Assembly (NCBI RefSeq): GCF_019578655.1
Contig: NC_063257.1
Coordinates: 23,515,939 to 23,579,938, forward strand
Direction of reading: 5' to 3'
Source of the DNA: Ricinus communis
Lineage: Eukaryota; Streptophyta; Magnoliopsida; Malpighiales; Euphorbiaceae
Length of the DNA stretch: 64,000 nt
The notes beneath the pieces are model-generated. The model was not told the DNA's origin and searched no databases. It was given only the letters and a program-made list of their open reading frames with translations. Shown here piece by piece: positions 22,324 to 35,800 of the stretch (the stretch's first letter is position 1; each line of letters starts with the position of its first letter). Position numbers and translations under genes: made by a program.

Positions 22324-25300
22324 TGTGGGCGGCGGTTTCAGGCGCGCAACCAAGTGTCTTTAGTGACTATGGTACTGTAAGGCTTTTCAACCTAATCTGG
22401 AACACGCTAACTGATGCGTTAGCCCTTTGAAAGGCTTGCTTGAATTGGATCTGGATAGGACGTGTGCCGAAACTTCCCTTGTTGACGCCTAAGGCAGCCT
22501 TGATAAGTGGAGAAGGAGGTCACGTTCTCGGCCTTGGAAAGGAGGCAGCTCAATCCTCAATTTTTGTTATGAATAACAAATACAAATAAGGATAAAGAAG
22601 AGCAAGGTGACATCGACAGATGTAAGGTCCACGGTTTCCACTAAATTAAGAATGAAAATGGGGACAGCCCCACTAATTCACAATTCAAGAATTAAGATTA
22701 TTGTTGCCGTAGAAGAAGTGGACACAATTCCACTTAATTTGTAGATGGAAAGTGGACTTTCACAAATCGGAAGAAGAAGTCCCAAAGATGACGTTGGTAG
22801 GGAGGTGATCAAATTCCACTAATTTGATAATGGGGTACCAACCACATAACAATTCAATTGGGGACCGAAATGAGGAAAATGAAGCCCGATCCCCACTTTC
22901 TCAATTCGGTAATTTAAAGAACAACCACTTTGGAATGGAAAATGGGACAAAAGCATTTAATGAAGATGGACATAATTCCAAACAAGAGTGAAGATTAAAA
23001 GGAGTGATATTGTTTAGTATTAGGATCGGCACAAATGAGAAATGCAGGGAGGCGGCGTCGAAGACAAGGGAGGAGTCCAAAGCTCTCTCAAAACCCTTGT
23101 TTTATAATTCAATGTCCCCTAAAATAAAACCAATATCCCATATATATATGGGAACCCTAAACCTAGATTTCTAATAAAGGAAAACAAGGTAAATAAATAC
23201 AAACAAATAAAACATAAAAACAAATAGCAATATTAACCCAAAGATGAAAGTTTAAGTTTTAGGAAGTCTCTTCACGCCAAGTAGACAATGATAAAATCTT
23301 GAAGGTGGGTGTGGAAATTGAGGACGCTCCATTCCTTGCAAAGGCCTTGGCGACAATGCTCGAATTGGCTTGAGCAATAGCTTTGGCATGAGCCCTCGTG
23401 ATAGGTCCGTTTGAGCGAACATTCAACATGTCTTCCTCTTGAGCATCCATCAATGTCAATGGTGGAACTGCATCACTAACTAGTTACTCAGACTAGCACG
23501 GGGATGGTAGTCACCACTCGGGTAATCACCGGGACACTTATAGTAATAAGTAGTTTTCTCAAATTCCATAAAGAAGCTTACACCACAGAGTCTAGAGATG
23601 GATCCGAAAACCAACTTCCTTATTTATGTATATTAGTCCTTAATTTTATTGTTTAACAAATTATTTCCTATAAATGCAAGCAATTTATACCAAATAACAT
23701 AAAAAATACACCTAAGTCTGATCCATTTTTATTCAAGTCCAACCCATATTAGAATAGTTAGTCTAATTTATTAGTCAATTATGTATATAGTCTATCTAGT
23801 CTAGCCTAATTACATGTTATACTCTGGATTTCCAGCCTTTAGACCTAATGGACTACTTATTATGACGAGGCTCATTCAGTGTGATCCTAATTCTAATTAA
23901 GTCCAAGTCCTAACTAAGCATGCCAACGCCTGCTAAATCTACTTAGATTTTAGGGTTTTAGGCCTAGTTAATGTTGATTAACTTATTAGACTACCATATT
24001 CATGTTGGATCAAGTTTTAAGCAGTCTATGTAGCCTATTTTAATTAATCAATCATATAACACATTTAATTAACCATACAATAAACAAAATAAATAAAAGA
24101 AAGCAGAAAGTAAAACCTAATTATTACAACCCAACCTACAACTACATTGCGAAAGAAAAAGACCTAAAAACTATACAAAAGCCAAAATACATAAAAAATC
24201 ATCCAAAATGCAAAAAAATATTGGCTGGGCATGAAAAACTGATCGGCTCTATGTGTAGATTCGATCGGCTCAAGGGTTTCCAGCTAGTTTTCATCGCTCG
24301 TCAGTACATTTTCGCATCCCCATAGTCGAATTTCACATGCACAAATATTAAAATCGATTAGAATAAAAGAAAATAGGATAAAAATATTAAAATAAAAGCA
24401 ATAGAAGTCAATTGAACGATCAAAAAATCCTAAGTACAGTAAATTAACAGATAGCAAATCAATCAAGCAATCATATTTAACATGTTTAATTGCCTAATCA
24501 TAATGGACAAATAAATCTAAACATTAATCCAATAACATGTTTCTTATTAGATCTAAAACCCTAATTGGAAAAATATTAGATTTTAAAATCCTAGATTTCT
24601 TATTATCAGTTCCAAAACTGAATTAACATGCATATTCATAAAAATTCTAATCTAATCATCCTGATCATCAATCAAAATCCTAATCATGTTTCTAAAACCA
24701 AATAAACAAAAGAAAACAAAAAGGAAAGAAAGAACCGATTTTATGACGATGGTGAACATATGATAGAAGGAACTCTCAAGTTGTCACCGTGAATGATGGA
24801 TCTGTAAGTCTCAGATGATGAGGATACAGTTGATTCAAAGACTTGATAGGAATCCAGCGCTGGATCTGATGTAGAAAAACCTTCTCTCGATTTAAAAATA
24901 GTTTCCAAAAATGATTCTTTCTTCAGTGGCTTGTTTCCTAAAATTATTCATATTCTTATTGGCTTGAATCTTCTGATGTCAACTAAGAACGATAGTGTTT
25001 TTCTTTCTTTTCTCTCTAGACTTTCTCTCTTAGTTTTCTTTCTCAGTGTCTCTCAAGTATCGATCTCATTTACTGCCAATTTGTAGCTCTTTATTGTTCC
25101 CCACAAATATCCTAGTTACATCTTTCTATATATAGAGGTAGAGCTTTAAGAGAAACCTAAAAGGAGGCGATAGATTTTAGAAATATATCAATAAATGATA
25201 GATTTTAGAAATATATCAATAAATATCAGACATGAAATGGTCATAAAAAATGATGTTGGAGTGCAAAAAACCCAATCAGCTCTACACAGACCCGATTGGC

Positions 25301-25558
25301 TCTCTGTATAGGGAGTTTTGAAAATTATGATTAGATCCTTAAATTTATAAAGCTATCATCTTAACCCTCAAACTTAATTTTTTTCTAACAATTAGGTCCA
25401 AATTGATTTCAAAAAGGTAATTCCGGGTGGATTAACTTCGACCTTAGCCTTGGATTCGCCTGTGCTTCACCTCCCCAGATCCGAAAAGGCAGTAACTTTC
25501 ACAATAGGATTTTCTCTTTTTTCACTCGATATCTAGATTTGGAAAAGGGGTTCTGACA
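22324..25558 (-). repeat. 5' LTR of the Tat element, enlarged by a nested insertion
   Basis: Plus-strand start TGTGGGCGGCGG, end TTCTGACA. It is collinear with the 3' LTR (6406-8311). Without the 1,064-bp insertion and its 5-bp duplication it is about 2.17 kb, so the other LTR has lost some sequence or this one has gained small segments, including a local duplication of ATTTTAGAAATATATCAATAA around 25170-25220. A minus-strand frame at 24284-24466 is fortuitous. Confidence 0.88.
22412..23475 (-). mobile_element. Solo-LTR-like insertion, 1,064 bp, with perfect 5-bp target duplication
   Basis: Starts TGATGC, ends GCATCA, and is flanked by CTAAC on both sides (22407-22411 and 23476-23480). The Tat 3' LTR lacks it at the same point. 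TG...CA ends and a 5-bp duplication identify an LTR unit, left alone by recombination between two LTRs. On the minus strand an open frame (23259-23459) begins almost at the edge and contains NGPITRAHAKAIAQ. This is close to a GP[ILM]TRARAK motif found in plant Ty3/gypsy polyproteins, so a polyprotein tail may run into this LTR. Family not identified. Confidence 0.8.
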
Positions 25559-26886
25559 CTCCTCTTACGGGCTTATTTTCTCGTATTAAAAAAATACCCT
25601 TTTATGAGGTTGTTTTCTCATACTCATAAATATACTCCTCTTACGAGATTGTTTTCTCATACTTACAAATATACTTCACTTATGGGGTTGTTTTCTAATA
25701 TTTACAAATATAGTCCTCTTACAGGTTGTTTACTCATATGGAAAAATGTACTCTTTTACGAGGTTGTTTTCTCATACTCACAAATATACCCCTCTTACGG
25801 GGTTGTTTTCTAATATTTACAAATATACCCTTCTTACTGGGTTGTTTTCTCATATTAAGAAAATACCCATTTTATGGGGTTATTTTCTCATTCTCATAAA
25901 TATACCCCACTTTCAGGATTGTTTTCCTATGTTGATAAATATACCCTTTTATGGGGTTATTTTTTCATACTCACATATATACCCTTCTCACGGGGTTATT
26001 TTTCAATATTCATACATATACCCCTTCTACGGGGTTGTTTTCTCAAACTCATAAATATACCCCTCTTACAGGATTGTCTTCTAATATTTATAAATATACC
26101 CCACTTACGAGTTGTTTTCTCATATTAAAAGATATATCCCTTTTACGAGATTGTTATTTCATACTCATAAATATACTCCTCTTACGATGTTGTTTTCTCA
26201 TATTAAGAAAATATACCACTTTTACGGGGTTACTTTTTGATACTTAGAAATATAACCCATTTACGGGGCTGTTTTCTCAAATTTGTACATATACCCTTTT
26301 TATGGAATTTTTTCTCATACTCACAAATATACACATCTTATGGGGTCGTATTGTAATATTTATAAATATACCCCTTTTATGAGGTTGTTTGGTTGTATTA
26401 AAAAAATATATCCCTTTTATGGGGTTGTCTTCTCATACACACAAATACACGCCTCTTGCGAGGTTTTTTAATATTTACAAATATACCCTTCTTACGAGTT
26501 TGTTTTCTCATATTAAAACATAGACCCCTATTACGGGGTTGCTTTCTCATACTCACAAATATACCCCTTTTATGGGGTTATTTTCTCATATTTATAAATA
26601 TATACCATTTATGGGATTGTTTTCTCATGTCAATAAACCATATTTTACAGGATTTTTTTTCTCATATATACAAATATACCCCTCCTACTCGGTTGTCTTC
26701 TAATATTTACAAATACACATATCCTACGGGCTTATTTTCTCATATTAAAATATATACCCCATTTACCAGGTTGTTTTCTCACATTCATAAATATACCACA
26801 TTTACGGAGTTATTTTTTCAAAGTTATAGATATACCCCTCTTACGGAATTATTTTCTAATATTTACAAATATAGCCCTCTTACAAG

Positions 26887-29800
26887 TTGTTTACTCATAT
26901 TAAAAATGTACCCGATTTATGGGGTTATTTTTTTCATATTCACAAATATATTCTCTTACGGGGTTGTTCTCACATAGTAAAAAGTATACCCCTTTTAGGT
27001 TGTTTTTTTCTCAAACTCACAAATATACCTCTCTTACGAGGTCATTTTCTAATATTCATAAAAATACCTCCTGTATGGGGTTGTTTTCTCATATTCACAA
27101 ATATACCCCTCGTACGGGGTTGATTTGTCATATTCATAGATATACCTCTATTACAAAGTTGGTTTCTCATACTCATAAATATACTCTACTTAGGGGGTTG
27201 TTTTCTTATATTGATAAATATACTCCTTTTACGGGGTTGTTTTCTTATACTCACAATTATACCTCTTTTACGGGGTTATTTTCTCATATTAAAAAATATA
27301 CTCCTTTTACGGGGTTGCTCTCTTTGACTCACAAATATATGCCTCTTATAGTGTTGTATTCTCATATTCATAAATATACCCCTTCACGGGATTGTTTTCT
27401 CATGGTCATAAATTTACCCATCTTATGGGATTATTTTCTGATATTTATAAATATACCCCTCTTACAGGGTTGTTTTCTCATATTCATAAATAAACCCCAC
27501 TTATAGGGTTGTTTTCTCATAGTCATAAATATACCCACTTAAGGGGTTATGTTCTAATACTCACAAATATACCCCTCTTACTGGGCTGTTTTCTCAAACT
27601 AAAGAATATACCCCTTTTATGAGATTGTTTTCTCATACTCACAAATATACCCCTCTTACAATGTTGTTTTCTCACATTCATAAATATACCCCATTTACGG
27701 GGTTGTTTTCTCAAACTTATAAATATACCTCTCTTACGGGGTTGTCTTATAATATTATCAAATATAGCCTCTTACAGGTTGTTTACTCATATTAAAAAAT
27801 GTATTCCTTTTACGGGGTTGTTATCTGATACTCACAAATATACTCTTCTTATGGGGTTGTTTTCTCATATTCGTAAATATACTCCACTTACATTGTTGTT
27901 TTCTGATACTAAAAAATATGCCCAGTTAAGGGATTGTTTTCTAATATTTACAAATATACCTATCTTACTCTGTTGTTTTCTATAAAAGAAACCTCTTTTA
28001 CGAGGTTGTTTTGTCATACTCACAAATATACTCCTTTTATGGGGTTAGTTTCTCATATTCATAAATATACCCCAGTTACAAGATTATTTTCTCATTCACA
28101 AAAATATACCCCATTTACGGGTTTACTTTTAATATTTACATATATACCCCTCTTACGAGCTTGTTTTCTCATATTAGAAAGTGTATCTTTTCTTACGGGG
28201 TTGTTTTCTCATACTCACAAATATACTCCTCTTATAGAGTTATTTGCTCATATTTATAAATGTACTCCATTTACAGGGTTGTTTTCTCATACATACAAAT
28301 AACTCCTCTTACGAGGTTGATTTCTAATATTTATAAATATGGACTTCTTACAGGTTGTTTATTCATATTAAAAAATATTTCCCTTTTACGAGGTTGTTTT
28401 CTCATACTCATAAATATACTCCTCTTACGGGGTTGTTCTCATATAGTAAAAAGTATACCCTTTTTACGAGGTTGTTTTTCTCATACTCACAAATGTACCC
28501 CTCTTACGGGGTTGTTTTGTAATATTAGAAAAATACCTTTCATACGGGGTTGTTTTCTCATATTCACAAATATGCCCCTCTTATAGGGTTGATTTGTCAT
28601 ATTCATAGATATACCCCTTTTACAAAAGTTGATTTCTCATACTCACAAATATACCCTACTTAGGGGGTTGTTTTCTTATATTGATAAATATACCCCTTTT
28701 ACGAGTTTATTTTCTCATACTCACAATTATACTTCTCTTACGGTGTTGTTTTCTCATATTAAAAAATATACTCCTTTTACGGGATTGCTCTCTAGGACTC
28801 ACAAATATACGCCTCTTACAGTGTTATTTTTTCATATTTATAAATATACCCCTTTTACGGGATTATTCTCTAATACACACAAATTTATTCATCTTACATG
28901 ATTTATTTTGAATATTTACAAATATACCCCTTCTACAAGGTTGTTTTCTCATACTAAAAAAATATAACCTCTTTACGGTGTTGTTTTCTTATACTCATAA
29001 ATATACCTCTCTTCCGGGGTTGTTTTCTCATATTCATAAATAAACTCTACTTACAAGGTTTTTTTTCTCATAGTAAGAAATATATCCTCTTCAGGGATTA
29101 TTTTCTAATATGAACAATATACCCATCTTACTAGGCTGTTTTCTTAAACTAAAGAATATACCCTTTTGTGAGGTTGTTTTCTCATACTAAAATATATCCC
29201 TCTTACGAGATTATTTTCTCATATTAAAAAATATACATTCTCTTATGGATTGTTTTCTCGTACTCACTAATATAACCCTCTTACAATTTTGTCTTCTCAC
29301 ATTTATAAATATACGGGGTTATATTAAAAAATGTACCCCTTTTACAGAGTTGTTTTCTCATACTCACAAATATACCTCGCTTACGGGGTTGTTCTCACAC
29401 AGTAAAAAGTATACCCCTTTTATTGGGTTGTTTATCTTAAACTCACAAATATACTCCTCTTATGGGGTTGTTTTCTAATATTAACATAAATACCTCTCGT
29501 ACGGGGTTGTTTTGTCATATTGACAAATATACCCCTCTTACGGGGTGATTTTTCATATTCATGGATATACCCCTTTTACAGAGTTGATTTCTCATACTCA
29601 CAAATGTACCCTACTTAAGGGCTTGTTTTCTTAAATTGATAAATATACTCCTATTACAGGGTTGTTTTCTTATACTCACAATTATACCTCTCTTACGGGG
29701 TTGTTTTCTCATATTAAAAAATAGATCCTTTTTACAGGGTTGCTCTCTCTGGCTCATGAATATATGCCTCTTACAGTATTATTTTCTCATATCATAAATA

Positions 29801-32800
29801 TACCACTTTTACAGGGTTGTTTTCTCATACACACAAATTTAGCCATCTTATGGATTGTTTTCTAATGTTTACAAATATACCCCTCCTACAAGGTTGTTTT
29901 TAAAAAATATATCCCTATTACGAGGTTGTTTTCTCATACTAACAAATATAACCCTCTTATGCGGTTGTTTTCTTATATTCGTAAATAAACCCCACATACT
30001 AGGGTTGTTTTCTCATAGTCACAAATATACCCTCTCAAGGGTTATTTTCTAATATGAACAAATATACCCATCTTATTTGGCAGTTTTTTCAAACTAAAGA
30101 ATAAATCCCTTTTATGAGGTTGTTTTCTCATACTCACAAATATACTCCTCTTACAATGTTGTTTTCTCACGTTTATAAATATACACCATTTTTACGGGGT
30201 TGTTTTCCATTTTCACAAATATACCCCTTCTACGGGGTTGTTTTCTGATATTCATAAATATACCCCACTTACGGGATCGTTTTCTAATATTAAAAGATAT
30301 ACCCCTTTTACGGGGTTGTTTTCTCATACTTATAAATATACCCTTCTTACGAGATTATTTGCTCATCTTTAAAAAATATACTCCTTTTATAGGGTTGCTT
30401 TCTCATACTTACAAATATACCCCACTTACGGGCTATTTTCTCAAATTCATAAATACACCGCTTTTACGAGATTTTGTTATCTCATACTCACAAATATATC
30501 CCTCTTACAGGGCTGTGTTCTAATATTTACAAATATACCTTTTAACGAGGTTGTTTTCTCATATTAACAAATATTTTTTTTACGGAATTGTTTTCTCATA
30601 CTCATAAATATATCCCTTTTATATCGTTGTTTTCTCACATTCTTAAATATACCCCATTTACGGGATTGTTTTCTCATACTTACAAATATACCCTTCTTAC
30701 GGAGTTATTTTCTAATATTTACAAATATAACACTCTCATAAGTTGTTTATTCATATTAAAAAATGTATTCTTTTTACGAGGATGTTTTCTCATACTCACA
30801 AATATATCCCTATGACGGGGTTGTTCTCACATAGTAAAAAGTATACCCCTTGTACGGGGTTGTTTTTCTCAAACTCGTAAATATACCTCTCTCACAAGGT
30901 TATTTTCTAATACAAAAAAAAATACCCCTTTTTACAAAGTTGATTTGTCATACTTACAAATATACCCTACTTAGGAGGTTGTTTTCTTATATTGATAAAT
31001 ATACCCCTTTTACGGAGTTGTTCTCGTATACTCAATTATACCTCCCCTACGGGATTATTTTTTGATATTATAAAATATATCCCTTTTACCGAGTTGCTCT
31101 CTGACTCATAAATATATGCCTCTTATGAGGTTGTTTTCTCATATTGACAAAAAATAGCCCTCGTATAGGATTGTTTTCTCATATTCACAAATATACCCCT
31201 ATTACGAGGTTGATTTGTCATATTCATAAATATACCGCTTTTACAAAGTTGATTTCTCATACTCACAAATATATCCTACTTAGGAGGTTATTCTCTTATA
31301 TTGATAAATATACCCCTTTTACAGGGTCGTTTTCTTAAACTCATAATTATACCTCTCTTACCAGGTTATATTCTCATATTAAAAAATATACCTCTTTTAC
31401 GGGGTTGCTATCTCTGACTCATAAATATACGCCTCTTACATTCTCATATTCATAAATATACCTCATTTTCTCATACTCACAAATTTACCAATCTTATGGG
31501 ATTGTTTTCTAATATTTACAAATATACCCCTCCTAAAATGTTGTTTTCTCATATTAAAAAGCATACCCCTTTTACGGGGTTGTTCTCTCATACTCACAAA
31601 TATACCCCTCTTACGAGATTGGTGTCTCATATTCGTAAATAAACCTACTTACAAGGTTATTTTCTCATACTCACAAATATACCCCTCTTAAGGGGTTATT
31701 TTTTAATATTTACAAATATATCTCTCTTACCGGGCTATTTTTCAAATTAAAAAAAATCCCTTTACGAGGTTTGTTTTCTCATACTCACAAATATACTCCT
31801 CTTACGGGGTTGTTTTCGTATATTATAAAATAAACCCTTTTACGGAGTTGTTTTCTCATACTAAAAAATATACCCCTATCATGGGGTTGTTTTATTATAT
31901 TGACAAATATACCACTTTTATGGGGTTATTTTCTCATACTCACAAACATACCTCTCTTACGAGGGTGTTTTCTCATAGTAAAAAATATACCCCTTTTACG
32001 GGGTTGCTTTCTCATACTCACAAATATACTCCTCTTATGGGATTATTTTCTTATATTCATAAATATACGCGATTTACGAGGTTGTTTTCTCATACTTAAA
32101 AATATACCCCTTCTACAGGGCTGTTTTCTCATATTTAGAAATATACCCATTTTACGGGGTTGTTTTCTCACACACACAAATATAACCCACTTACGGGCTT
32201 GTTTTCTCATATTAAAAAAATATCCATTTTACGGGGTTATTTTCTTATACTCACATATATATCCTTCTTGCGGGGTTGTTTTCTCACATTTATAAATATA
32301 CCCATTTACAAGGTTGTTTTCTCATACTTATAAATATACCCCTCTTACGGAATTATTTTTTAATATTTATAAATATAGCCCTCTTATAGGTTGTTTACTC
32401 ATATATTAAAACATATTCTTTTTATGAGGTTGTTTTCTCATACTCACAGATATACCCCTCTTACGGAATTGTTTTCTAGTATTTACAAATATACTCTTCT
32501 TATTGGACTATTTTCTCAGACTAAAAGATACCTCTTTATGGGATGATTTTCTCATATTCACAAATATATCCCACTTCTTGGGTAGTTTTCCTATATTGAC
32601 AAATATACACCTTTTACGCAGTTGTATTCTCATACTCACAAATCTACCCCTCTTACGGAGTTGTTTTCCCATATTCATAAATATACCCTTTCTACGAGGT
32701 TGTTTTCTCATATTCACAAATATACCCCACTTTCAGGTTTGTTTTCTAATATTAAAAAATATACTCCTTTTACGGGGTTGTTTTCTCATACTCATAAATA

Positions 32801-35800
32801 TATCTCACTTACTATATTATTTGCTCATCTTTAAAAAATATACTTCTTTTACAGGGTTGCTTTCTCATACTTACAAATATGCCTCACTTACAGGCTATTC
32901 TCTCAAATTCATAAATATATTCCTTTTACGGGATTTTTTTTTCTCATACTGACAAATATATCCCTCTTACGGGGCTATGTTCTAATATTTACAAATATAG
33001 CCCTTTAACGGGTTATTTTCTCATATCAAAAAATATATTTTTTACGAGATTATTTTCTCATACTCATAAATATACCCTTCTTATATGGTTGTTTTCTCAT
33101 ACTTACAAATATACCCCTCTTACGGGGTTGTTTTCTAATATTTACAAATATAGCCCTTTCACAAGTTGTTTACTCATATTCAAAATGTATCCTTTTTACG
33201 AGAATATTTTCTCAAACTCACAAATATACCTCCATGACGGGGTTGTTCTCACATAGTAAAAAGTATACCCCTTGTACGGAGTTTTTTTTTTCTCAAACTC
33301 ATAAATATACTTCTCTTATAAGGTCTTTTACTAATATTAACAAAAATATCCCTTTCTACGGAGTTGATTGGTTATACTTACAAATATACCATACTCAGGA
33401 GGTTGTTTTCTTATATTGATAAATATACTGCTTTTACGAAGTTTTTTTTTTCTCATACTCACAATTATACCTTTCTGATGGGGTTGTTTTGTAATATTAT
33501 AAAATATACTCATTTTACCGGGTTGCTTTCTCTGACTCACAGATATATGCCTTTTATAGTGTTATTTTTCATATTCATAAATATACTCCTTTTACGGGGT
33601 TATTTTCTCACACTCACAAATTTACCCATCTTACGGGATTATTTTCTAATATTTACAAATATATCTCTCCTATAAGGTATTTTTCTCATATTAACAGATA
33701 TACCTTTTTACGAGGTTGTTTTCTCATACTCACAAATATACTCCTCTTACGGGGTTGTTTCCTCATATTCGCAAATAAATCCCACTTGCAGGATTATTTC
33801 TCATACTCATAAATATACCCCTCTTACTTGGCTGTTTTCTTAAATTAAAAAATATACCCCTTTTATGAGGTTGGTTTCTCAATTTCATAAATATACGCTT
33901 TTTACGGGATTGTTTTCTCATACACAAAAATATATCCATCTTACAAGGTTCTCTTCTGATATTTATATATACACCCTTCTTACGAACTTGTTTTCTCATA
34001 TTAAAAAATATACCTTTCTTACGAGCTTGTTTTCTTATAATCACAAATATATCCCTCTTATAGGATTTTTTTCTCACATTCATAAATATACCCCATTTAC
34101 GGGATTGCTTTCTTGTACTTATAAATATACCCCTCTTACGGGATTATTTTCTAATATTTATAAATATAGTCCTCTTACTGGTTATTTACTCGTATTAATA
34201 AATGTACCACTTTTATGGGGTTGTTTTCTCATACTAACAAATATATCCCTCTTATGGGGTTGTTCTCAAATAGTAAAAAGTAATACCCTTTTACGATGTT
34301 GTTTTTCTCAAACTCATAAATATACCTCTCTTACGGGGTTGTTTTCTTATATTAACAAAAATAGCCCTAGTTTGGGATTATTTTCTCATATTCACAAATA
34401 TACACGTATTACAAGGTTGATTTGTCATATTCATAGATATAACCCTTTTATAAAGTTGATTTCTCATACTCACAAATATACCCCTTTTACGGGGTTGTAT
34501 TCTCATACTCACAATTATACCTCTCTTTCAGGGTTATTTTCTCATATTAAAAAATATACTCCTTTTACCTGGTTGCTCTCTCTGACTCACAAATATACGC
34601 CTCCTACAGTGTTGTTTTCTCATATTCATAAATATACCCCTTTTATGGGGTTATTTTCTCATGCTAAAAAATATATCCCTATAACGAGGTTGATTTATTA
34701 TATTGACAAATATATCTCTCTTATGAAGTTGTTTTCTTATATTCACAAACATACCACTCTTACGAGGTTATTTTCTCATATTAAAAATATACCCCTTTCA
34801 TGGGTTTTTTTCTCACACTCATAAATATACCTCTCTTACATGGTTGTTTTCTCATATTTGTAAATAAACCCCAATTACAGGGTTGTTCTCTCAGTTGTTT
34901 TGTCATATTCAAAGATAAACCCCACTTATAGGATTTTTTTCTCATACTCATAAATATACTCTTCTTAAAATATTGTTTTCTAATATAAATATGCCCCTCT
35001 TATTGGGTTGTTTTCTCAAACTAAAAAATATACCCCTTCTACGAGGTTATTTTCTCATACTCAAATATATACCCCTCTTACGGGGTTGTTTTCTCATGTT
35101 TGAAAATATATCACTTTTACGTGGTTATTTTTTCAAACTAAAAAATATACCCGTATAACGAGGTTGTTTAATTATATTGACAAATATATCCCTCTTACGG
35201 GGTTGTTTTTTCATAGTCACAAATATCCCTCTTACGAGGTTGTTTTCTCATATTAAAAAATATATCCTTTTTACGGGGTTGCTTTCTCACACTTACAAAT
35301 ATAACCTTCTTACGGGGTATTTTCTTATATTCATAAATATGCATTATTTACGAGGTTGTTTTCTCATATTAAAAAATATATCCCTCTTACTGAGCTGTTT
35401 TCTCAAACTAAATAGTATACCCCTTTTATGAGGTTGTTTTCTCATACTCAAATATATATCTCTTACGGGGTTGTTTTCTCATACTAAAAATATACCCCTA
35501 GAACGGAGTCTTTTTATTATATTGATAAATATATCCCTCTTACGGGGTTGTTCTTCTCATATTCACAAACATACCCCTCTTACGAGGTTGTTTTCTTATA
35601 TTAAAAAAGGTACCCCTTTTACGGGGTTGCTTTCTCACACTAAAAGAAAAACCCTCTTACGGAGTTATTTTCTTATATTCCTAAATATACGTCATTTACG
35701 AGGTTGTTTTCTCTTTTTAAAAAATATACACATTTATAGGATTGTTTTCTCATACACACAAATATACCCCCTTTATGGGCTTATTCTCTCATATTAAAAA

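Larger units (their letters stand above)
6406..25558 (-). mobile_element. Tat-lineage Ty3/gypsy retrotransposon with antisense plant mobile domain frame
   Basis: A 19,153-bp element, minus strand, inserted in the satellite. Direct-repeat LTRs lie at 6406-8311 (3') and 22324-25558 (5', enlarged by a nested insertion). Flanks are CCCCT (6401-6405) and CTCCT (25559-25563), a 5-bp target duplication with one difference. Joining the flanks restores satellite phase. Element order on the minus strand is LTR, primer site (22322-22303), leader, gag, protease, RT, RNase H, archaeal-type second RNase H, integrase, antisense plant mobile domain frame, polypurine tract, LTR. The second RNase H and the long region after integrase are hallmarks of the Tat clade (Ogre, Retand, Grande relatives). 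Frames are broken throughout. It also carries a plastid fragment and two nested insertions. Confidence 0.9.

Noticed and set aside
6406..25558. Active, autonomous retrotransposon
   Set aside because: Every domain is interrupted by stops or frameshifts, the LTRs differ, and nested insertions and the plastid fragment break it up, despite an intact YVDD motif.
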